Assembly (NCBI GenBank): GCA_040217175.1
Contig: JAVJNT010000002.1
Coordinates: forward strand, 1,062,001 to 1,126,000
Direction of reading: 5' to 3'
DNA: 64,000 nt
Source of the DNA: Phycisphaerales bacterium
Lineage (GTDB): Bacteria > Planctomycetota > Phycisphaerae > Phycisphaerales > UBA1924
This document shows positions 58,622 through 64,000 of the stretch, piece by piece. Position numbers and translations under genes: made by a program. The notes under the pieces were generated by a model. That model was given only the letters and a program-made list of their open reading frames with translations. It did not search any database and was not told where the DNA came from. Every line of letters starts with the position of its first letter. Positions within the stretch are counted from its first letter, which is position 1.

Positions 58622-59986
58622 TCACGTCGCCTCTTCCGAGCGACCACGCGGCGGTCCGGGTGGGACGGCGCCCGCGAGTTCGACCGTCATCGTGGTCCCG
58701 CGCTTCCACACGCTCTTCACTCGGATGGTGCCGCCAAGCGTGCGCACGGCGTGCTTGACGATCGCCAGGCCCAGCCCCGTGCCGCGCGCAATCTTGCTGC
58801 CATCACGCGACGCATCGACCTGGTAGAACCGCTCGAAGATGCGCTGCTGCATCGGCAGCGGAATGCCCACGCCGTGGTCGATCACCTCGAACACGCAGGT
58901 TCGCGGACCGTCGGCATCGTCGCCCGGCTCGATGCGGCCCGAGACGAGCACCTCGTCGCCGTCCTTGCTGAACTTCACGGCATTCTCGATCAGGTTCCGC
59001 AGGATGATCGTCAGCAGGTTTCGGTCGGTGCGGAGCTGCTCGAGCGCGGGATCGAGATCGAACCGCAGCACCACGCCGCCGCGCTCGCACATGGGCTCGA
59101 AGCTCTTGGTCAGCACGCGCGCCAGCTCGCTGGCCGGCACGAGCGACAGCCGCACCGCGCCCTCGAGTGCTTCCAGGCGAGAGAGATCCAGCAGGTCGCG
59201 GATCAGATCTTCCAGACGCAGCACGTTCTCGTCGAGCATCGACAAGAGCCGGGCACGCATGGCTTGGTCTTCGCTCGCCGGTCCTTGCAGCGTGTCGACG
59301 GCGCCGCGGAGCGCTGCGATGGGCGTGCGCAGCTCGTGCGAGGCATTGGCCGCAAAGTCGGTGCGGATCTCGAGCGCTCGCGCCAGCTCGCTCACGTCGC
59401 GCAGCACGAGCACCACGCCGCGCCCCGGCGCGCTTCCGACCGGCAGGATCGGCACCGCCGACATGTCCGCGACCTTCGAGCCTTGCTCGCTGGCGAACGT
59501 CACGCGCCGTCGATTGGCCTCGCCGCGCGACGCGCGGGCGTGCATCGACAACGCCTCGGCGTTGGTAAACACCTCATCGATCGGTCGCCCGAGAAGATCG
59601 TCGCGTGACATGTCGAGCCACTGCGCGCTCGCTTCGTTCGCACGCACCACCGTCTGACGGCCGTCGCACACCAGCACGGGAACGTCGAGTGCCGCGAGAA
59701 CCGTCGAGAGATCCTCGTACGCCGAGCGGAGCGAAGACGAAGATTCCCGGGCTTCGTCCGCCCGACGCTCCGCGGCACGCAGCGTTCCGAGCCGAGCGTC
59801 CAAGGCGCGCCAGACGCCGGCGACCGCAATAACGATGACGATCGCCGAGAGCCACCCGGGCACATCGACCAGCACCAGCACGAGCGCCGTGCCCGCCGCC
59901 GCGCCCGAGAGCATCAACCAGCGTTGGCCGTGCGTGCGTGCCACGGCTTCTTGCGCTTCGGGGTCGTTAAGCGGGCGCGAGCTCAT
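58622..59986 (-). CDS. phoR: sensor histidine kinase, PhoR-like
   Basis: A 454-residue kinase paired with the response regulator gene upstream. Two close membrane helices at about 24-60 anchor it without a large periplasmic domain, as in PhoR. A PAS domain (about 95-200; LDVPVLVCDGRQTVVRANEA) follows, then HisKA with the phospho-His in ASHELRTPIAAL and the ATPase region (N-box LIENAVKFS, G-boxes DHGVGI, GTGLGLAIV). ATG 59986 overlaps the regulator stop by 20 bases. The symbol is inferred from architecture and pairing, and the porin nearby fits. Confidence 0.85.
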   Translation of the reverse strand: MSSRPLNDPEAQEAVARTHGQRWLMLSGAAAGTALVLVLVDVPGWLSAIVIVIAVAGVWRALDARLGTLRAAERRADEARESSSSLRSAYEDLSTVLAALDVPVLVCDGRQTVVRANEASAQWLDMSRDDLLGRPIDEVFTNAEALSMHARASRGEANRRRVTFASEQGSKVADMSAVPILPVGSAPGRGVVLVLRDVSELARALEIRTDFAANASHELRTPIAALRGAVDTLQGPASEDQAMRARLLSMLDENVLRLEDLIRDLLDLSRLEALEGAVRLSLVPASELARVLTKSFEPMCERGGVVLRFDLDPALEQLRTDRNLLTIILRNLIENAVKFSKDGDEVLVSGRIEPGDDADGPRTCVFEVIDHGVGIPLPMQQRIFERFYQVDASRDGSKIARGTGLGLAIVKHAVRTLGGTIRVKSVWKRGTTMTVELAGAVPPGPPRGRSEEAT

Positions 59987-60689
59987 GCACCGCACGGTAG
60001 CCCACGCCGCGAACCGTCTTGATGTGCCGGCCCCACTGACCCATCTTGCGGCGGATGCTCGTGATGTGGACGTCGATGGTCCGCTCGGTCACCGTCACGC
60101 CCGGGCCCATGGCGTGGTTCATGAGTGCGCTGCGCGAAAGCACCTTGCCGTCGGCCTCGATCAGCGCCGAGAGCAGCCTGAACTCGGTGAGCGTGAAGGG
60201 AATCGTCTCGCCCTCCAGAGTCGCCTCGTGCGTCTCCAGATCGAGCGCGACCCCGCCCAGGCGGAGCACCTGCTCGCTCACGCGGCCGCGGCCCTGCGTC
60301 CGGCGGAACACCGCCTCGACCCGCGCCATCAAGACCTTCATCGAGAACGGCTTGGTGACGTAGTCGTCGGCCCCGACGGTGAGACCCACCACCTGGTCGA
60401 CCTCGTCGGCCTTGGCCGTCAGCATGATGATGGGCACGTGGCTGATGCTCTTGTCCGCCCGGATCTGCCGGGCAACCTCCGTGCCCGAGAGATCGGGCAG
60501 CATCAGGTCCAGGAGCACCAGGTCGGGCCCCAGGGCCCGGGCCTTCGAGACGCCATCGGGCCCGGTGTGGGCCGTTGATGTCCGATAACCATTAGTTTGC
60601 AGGTTGTACTCGAGCAGATCCGAGAGGTCGCGCTCGTCCTCCACGATCAGGATCAGCTTCTCGTCGGCCGTGTGGCTGCGTGCGACCAT
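59967..60689 (-). CDS. phoB: response regulator, PhoB-like (OmpR family)
   Basis: A 240-residue regulator: receiver domain (about 12-125) with the phospho-Asp in LVLLDLMLPD and Lys in VTKPFS, then an OmpR-type winged helix (about 140-235; LTEFRLLSALIEADGKV, RTIDVHITSIRRKMG). I chose ATG 60689, which has GACGAGGG upstream and fits the family length; ATG 60761 would add 24 residues and lies closer to the promoter candidate. It is followed by phoR. The porin gene 575 bases away on the other strand is a likely target. Confidence 0.85.
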   Translation of the reverse strand: MVARSHTADEKLILIVEDERDLSDLLEYNLQTNGYRTSTAHTGPDGVSKARALGPDLVLLDLMLPDLSGTEVARQIRADKSISHVPIIMLTAKADEVDQVVGLTVGADDYVTKPFSMKVLMARVEAVFRRTQGRGRVSEQVLRLGGVALDLETHEATLEGETIPFTLTEFRLLSALIEADGKVLSRSALMNHAMGPGVTVTERTIDVHITSIRRKMGQWGRHIKTVRGVGYRAVHELAPA

Positions 60690-60777
60690 GCCCTCGTCCC
60701 CTTCGATGTCCCGCTTGGCCCGAGCTCGGGCCCTGTCGTATGCAGGATTCTTGGGCGTCATGGCATGGCTCCCGGGC

Positions 60778-60783
60778 AGGGTA
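60778..60783 (-). promoter_or_regulatory. -10-like element of the phoB-phoR operon
   Basis: On the minus strand TGTGTACCCT gives an extended -10 (TACCCT). No good -35 is seen. Transcription would start near 60771. Confidence 0.35.
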
Positions 60784-60869
60784 CACACGACTTTAACATA
60801 TCTTCGCATTCAGACGGAGATTCTGGTGTTCATAGATGCATCGGGCCGAAAAACTGATCGGACCCGTAG

Positions 60870-60898
60870 TTGGCAAGGGCTAAGTTGCTTGCTACGAT
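60870..60898 (+). promoter_or_regulatory. sigma-70-type promoter upstream of the porin gene
   Basis: TTGGCA (60870-60875) and TACGAT (60893-60898) are exactly 17 bases apart, the best -35/-10 pair in the window. The porin start is 365 bases downstream, which implies a long leader. A Pho box (two CTGTCAT-like units 11 bases apart) was looked for and not found. Confidence 0.5.
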
Positions 60899-61263
60899 CT
60901 CGGCTTCTCGCCCGGAGACGGGCCGATGCCGTGCGGAGCCAGGCCGTTCAAAGCGGCCTCCGCAGCGATTCGCGGGCTTGCCAGGGCGTGGCCTCCAACG
61001 GGCCGAGCCGAGCAAGCCAGAACGACGGGTTACCTCCGGCATCTTGGGGATGCCGGTCTTGGCTGACGACTCTGGCCCAGGACGGGCCAACGCCAGCCGT
61101 GCTTGGGGGCTCATGGTCGAGCCCGATGGGTCGGTGGCGTGGGTGGAACCCTTGTCCATCGGCAACGACGTGCGACCGGCCAATGCAACGTGCGGCCGGG
61201 CACGCTGGTGGAGTCGGGCGGCCAATCTTCCGCCCCTGAATCTCGAAGAAGGAGTCTCGTACG
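60899..61263 (+). ncRNA. long structured 5' leader of the porin gene (candidate)
   Basis: 365 bases with no convincing open frame. Two hairpins are readable. One at 60932-60964 has TGCGGA/TCCGCA and GGCCG/CGGCC arms with loop TTCAAAG. The other at 61036-61056 has CCGGCATC/GATGCCGG with loop TTGGG. GAAGGAG directly before ATG 61264 is a good ribosome binding site. The leader could regulate translation or contain a small RNA; no known riboswitch class is recognised. Confidence 0.35.
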
Positions 61264-62472
61264 ATGAGTCACACGAAGGCCACAGTGCTGCTCGCGGGCC
61301 TCGCCATGGGCCTTGGTGGCACGGCGATCGCTCAGACCTCGAGCCTGGACGAAGCCCGCTCGTTCGCCGCGGAAACCCGCAGCGACGCCTCGCGCGCTAC
61401 GCTCAGCCAGGGCGCGGCGACCGGTCCTAACCTGTTCGGCCGCCTGCAGTTCCAGTACAACGTCACCCTGATCGATGAGCCGGTGCCCTCCACCGGCGAG
61501 GACTTCGCCAACGGCTTCCAGAACCGTCGTGCCCGCTTGGGCGCGAAGGGCGATGTTGGCGAGTTCGAGTACTACGTCCAGGGCAACTTCGGCCGCAACG
61601 GCGGCGGTTTCGACCTCCTCGACTTCCACATCTCGGTGCCCGTCCCCGGCATGGAAGAGGACGCCAAGCTGAAGTTTGGTCAGTTCAAGGCTCCGTTCCT
61701 GTACGAGGAGCTGGTCTCTTCGGGCAGCCAGCCGCTGGTCGATCGCTCGTTCACCAACAGCCGCTTCAGCCAGGGCCGTAGCCAGGGCATCTCGTTCATC
61801 TACGCCGGCAACGAGGACGACGACTACAAGGTCGAGGTGAACTTCTCCGACGGCTTCAGCTCGGCCAACACCGGCTTTGCCAGTGCTGCCGAGGCCGACT
61901 TCTCCATCGGTGGCCGCTTCGACTACAAGGTCCAGGGCGCCTGGAGCGACTTCAAGGACTTCGGCTCGTCCCAGGGCCAGGAGCAGGCCCTCCGCTTCGG
62001 CGGTGCGATCTTCTACCAGCAGGGCGACGGCACCTACGCCTTCGGTAGCGGTGCCACCACCGAGCTCGACCTGCTGAGCATCACCGCTGATGGCCAGTGG
62101 GAGAGCAACGGCTGGGGCGTCTACGGCGCCTTCATCTTCCAGGACGCCGACATGGGCATGGCGGGCGATGTCTCCGACATCGGCTTCGTCGCTCAGGCCT
62201 CGTACCGCTTCGACGAGAACAACGAGGTCGCCGGCCGCTTCGATTACATCCTGGCCGATGCCGACGGCGTCGATGACTTCGTCGCCCTGACCTTCGGCTT
62301 CACCCACTACGTCTATGGTGATAACAGCGCCAAGTTCGTTGCCGACGTCTTCTTCGTCTTCGAGACGGTCAACATGACTCCGCTCACCGGCGGTAGCGAG
62401 GGCCTCGCCCTGCTGCCCGACAGCGGCGACCCGCAGGCCGGTCTCCGCACGATGTTCCAGCTGAGCTTCTGA
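61264..62472 (+). CDS. phosphate-selective-type outer membrane porin (OprP/OprO-like)
   Basis: A 402-residue outer membrane beta-barrel. A signal peptide (MSHTKATVLLAGLAMGLGGTAIA) and a short helical linker precede the barrel. Alternating amphipathic strands (GRLQFQYNVTL, FGQFKAPFLYEELVS, ISFIYAGNEDDDYKVEVNFS) end in a terminal Phe (MFQLSF), the BAM signal. FKAPF and the region after it are typical of the OprP/OprO family. Codon use is less extreme than in neighbours (more T in third positions), as expected for a highly expressed gene. It lies beside phoBR and is followed by a terminator. Confidence 0.88.
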   Translation: MSHTKATVLLAGLAMGLGGTAIAQTSSLDEARSFAAETRSDASRATLSQGAATGPNLFGRLQFQYNVTLIDEPVPSTGEDFANGFQNRRARLGAKGDVGEFEYYVQGNFGRNGGGFDLLDFHISVPVPGMEEDAKLKFGQFKAPFLYEELVSSGSQPLVDRSFTNSRFSQGRSQGISFIYAGNEDDDYKVEVNFSDGFSSANTGFASAAEADFSIGGRFDYKVQGAWSDFKDFGSSQGQEQALRFGGAIFYQQGDGTYAFGSGATTELDLLSITADGQWESNGWGVYGAFIFQDADMGMAGDVSDIGFVAQASYRFDENNEVAGRFDYILADADGVDDFVALTFGFTHYVYGDNSAKFVADVFFVFETVNMTPLTGGSEGLALLPDSGDPQAGLRTMFQLSF

Positions 62473-62509
62473 TCATTCAGTAGCTAGTAGGACTCGATCG
62501 AATCAAAGA

Positions 62510-62546
62510 GCGGGTGGCCCGGTGTGGGCCGCCCGCTTCTTTTCTT
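62510..62546 (+). terminator. rho-independent terminator of the porin gene
   Basis: GCGGGTGGCCC, loop GGTGT, GGGCCGCCCGC form an 11-bp stem with one G.T pair, followed by TTCTTTTCTT. It lies 38 bases after the porin stop and 30 bases before the argS stop. Confidence 0.9.
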
Positions 62547-62576
62547 GCGCACGTCGCGTTCGAACTCGTCGCGTGC

Positions 62577-64000
62577 CTACATCCGGTCGAGCGTCGGCAG
62601 GCCCAGCACGCCCAGGCCGTCCTCCAGCACGCGTGCGGTCAGGTCGCACAGCCATAGCCGTGCGTCGCGCGTCGCGTCGTCGTCGGCCCCCAGCACCTTG
62701 CACGACTGGTAGAACGAACTGAAGCGATTGGCGATCTCGAGCATGTGCTGGCACACGCGGTGCGGCTCCAGATGCTCGCCCACCGCGCGGACGACCGACG
62801 GATACCGGAGCAACGCCATGGCGAGCTGCTTCTCCGCCTCATGCTCGATCCGCACGGTGGCATCCTTCCAGCACTCACCCACGCCACGCGACGCCGCCTC
62901 GCGGAACATGCTCCGAATCCGCACGAGCGCGTACAACAGGTACGGACCGGTATCACCCTCGAACGCGAGGATGCGGTCGAAGTCGAACACGTAGTCGCGC
63001 GTTCGATCGTTCGCCAGGTCTGCGAACTTGAGCGCCGCCATGGCTACGACCTCGGCCGTCTTGGCACGCTCGCCCTCATCGAGACCATCGCTGCGCTCGG
63101 CCACGACGCGCTCGGCTCGATCGTGCGCCTCGTCCAGTAGGTCCTGCAGCTTCACGCTCTCGCCCGAGCGCGTCTTGAAGGGCCGTCCATCCGTTCCCAG
63201 GATCGTGCCGAACGCGGCGTGCTCGAGGCTCGCTTCCACGCCGTCGGGCGTCGTCGCGTACCCGGCCTTGCGCGCCGCGGCGAAGACCTGGCGGAAGTGC
63301 ATCGCCTGACGCACGTCCACGCAATAAACCACGCGGCTCGCGCCGAAGTCTTGCACGCGCCGGCGGATCGCCGCGACGTCGGTCGTCGCATACAAGAACC
63401 CGCCGTCGCCCTTGCGCACCAACGCAGGCGGGTCCTTGCCCTCGCCGCGCACGACGAGCGCTCCGCCGTCTTCCTCCGCCACGCTGCGCTCGATCAGGTC
63501 GTCGACCATCGGCCCCAGCTCGTCGCGATAGCTCGATTCGCCCGCGCTCGCTTCCAGCGTGATCCGCGTGTGCATCCGCCGGCACACGTCCATGCACGCG
63601 CCCATCGTCACGTCGCTGATGCGCTGCCACAGGTCGACGGCCCACTGCTCGCCGCCCTGCAATGCCACCAGCGTCGCCTTGGCTCGCGCCATCGCCTCGT
63701 CGGCGTCGGCGACCTCGGCCTCGAGCTCGGCGATCACCTTCGGGCCAAGGTCCCACTTCTGGGCAAGCCGAAGGCCCGTGCGCCCCGCATCGGTGCGCTT
63801 CTTCATGGCCTTGTAGATTGCGTCGAGGTCGTCGAGCGTCACGGCGTCAAGATTGAGCCGCCCGGCCTGGCTCTCGCGGTGCAGCTCGTCGACGACCATC
63901 GCGATGGGCAGGCCCCAGTCGCCCACGTGGTTCTGGCGGATGACCACGTGCCCCAGTCGCTCGAATGCTCGCGCGATGGCGTCGCCGATGACGATCGCCC
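62577..64000 (-). CDS. argS: arginyl-tRNA synthetase (5' end outside the window)
   Basis: Class I enzyme that charges tRNA(Arg). The frame stays open to the window edge, so about 475 C-terminal residues are seen of a usual 550-600. IGDAIARAFERLGHVVIRQN and HVGDWG are the conserved segment after the HIGH motif, which is missing. FKTRSGESVKL is the region that takes the place of KMSKS in many ArgS. The DALR anticodon domain follows (EGDTGPYLLYALVRIRSMF) and the protein ends LPTLDRM. Confidence 0.95.
   Translation of the reverse strand, partial: AIVIGDAIARAFERLGHVVIRQNHVGDWGLPIAMVVDELHRESQAGRLNLDAVTLDDLDAIYKAMKKRTDAGRTGLRLAQKWDLGPKVIAELEAEVADADEAMARAKATLVALQGGEQWAVDLWQRISDVTMGACMDVCRRMHTRITLEASAGESSYRDELGPMVDDLIERSVAEEDGGALVVRGEGKDPPALVRKGDGGFLYATTDVAAIRRRVQDFGASRVVYCVDVRQAMHFRQVFAAARKAGYATTPDGVEASLEHAAFGTILGTDGRPFKTRSGESVKLQDLLDEAHDRAERVVAERSDGLDEGERAKTAEVVAMAALKFADLANDRTRDYVFDFDRILAFEGDTGPYLLYALVRIRSMFREAASRGVGECWKDATVRIEHEAEKQLAMALLRYPSVVRAVGEHLEPHRVCQHMLEIANRFSSFYQSCKVLGADDDATRDARLWLCDLTARVLEDGLGVLGLPTLDRM

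Noticed and set aside
60690-61263. A Pho box between phoB and the porin gene
   Set aside because: No pair of CTGTCAT-like units 11 bases apart could be found; only single weak matches such as TGTTCAT.
1-64000. CRISPR arrays, transposases, integrases, tRNA or rRNA genes
   Set aside because: No spaced direct repeats, mobile-element proteins or cloverleaf/rRNA sequences were seen. The only large repeat is inside the histone-like gene.

Overview
The window looks like chromosomal DNA of a planctomycete of the class Phycisphaerae. Four things point that way. The DNA is very GC-rich. Secreted proteins end in paired EF-hand-like GC-type dockerin tails (209-1570, 29357-30061, 45071-46651). PEP-CTERM-like proteins end in a PLP.., hydrophobic stretch and RRRR tail (23106-24838), and a secreted protease carries the N-terminal LEPRVLLS motif typical of planctomycetes. 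The ompH-lpxD-lpxC cluster shows an outer membrane with lipid A. The taxon is my inference from family knowledge; no marker gene search was possible. No rRNA, tRNA, CRISPR array, insertion sequence or prophage was seen.

Layout: 0.2-3 kb, secreted propeller-like dockerin protein and Mg2+ transporter MgtE. 3.0-4.4 kb, an AT-richer island with a lone Fic enzyme and nested palindromes. 4.6-8.5 kb, HTH/membrane protein, MutM, ECF sigma factor and candidate anti-sigma. 8.5-11 kb, GatA and DapA. 11-14.3 kb, pilin-like operon and flavodoxin-like protein. 14.3-17 kb, lpxC-lpxD-ompH. 17.4-22.7 kb, TPR-like secreted protein, RsbU-type phosphatase, lipoprotein protease and a class IV PLP enzyme. 23-25 kb, twin thioester-motif PEP-CTERM proteins. 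25.3-30 kb, DnaE and another dockerin protein. 30-33.2 kb, ispE-ROK-M20 operon. 33.2-38.2 kb, Nif3-like protein, SRPBCC protein, CoaD and LysS. 38.2-43 kb, LEPR metalloprotease, cyclase and GIDE-domain protein. 43.1-49.6 kb, RpsU, an unknown HTH-like protein behind an 18-bp palindrome, an FG-GAP-like dockerin protein, an orphan DNA methyltransferase, an AhpD-like protein and a histone-H1-like repeat protein. 49.9-58.6 kb, class II DAHP synthase, FmdB-like protein, PIG-L deacetylase, Dus, DinB-like protein, 7TM-HD phosphodiesterase and PhoH. 58.6-62.5 kb, PhoR-PhoB and a phosphate-type porin. 62.6 kb to the edge, ArgS (partial).

Most genes are core metabolism, translation, envelope and signalling. 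Genome-scale architecture stands out more than any single locus. Convergent genes end within 0-14 bp of each other, or overlap, at twelve places. About eleven genes lack a Shine-Dalgarno sequence and instead have a TANNNT -10-like hexamer 5-9 nt before the start codon, which suggests leaderless transcripts. Other genes have clear GGAG-type ribosome binding sites, so two initiation classes seem to coexist. Among proteins, the most notable are the twin PEP-CTERM proteins with a Cys/QxAIW thioester-domain signature, the PabC-like enzyme lacking the PLP-nitrogen glutamate, the histone-like repeat protein, and the unknown regulator-like protein next to a perfect palindrome.
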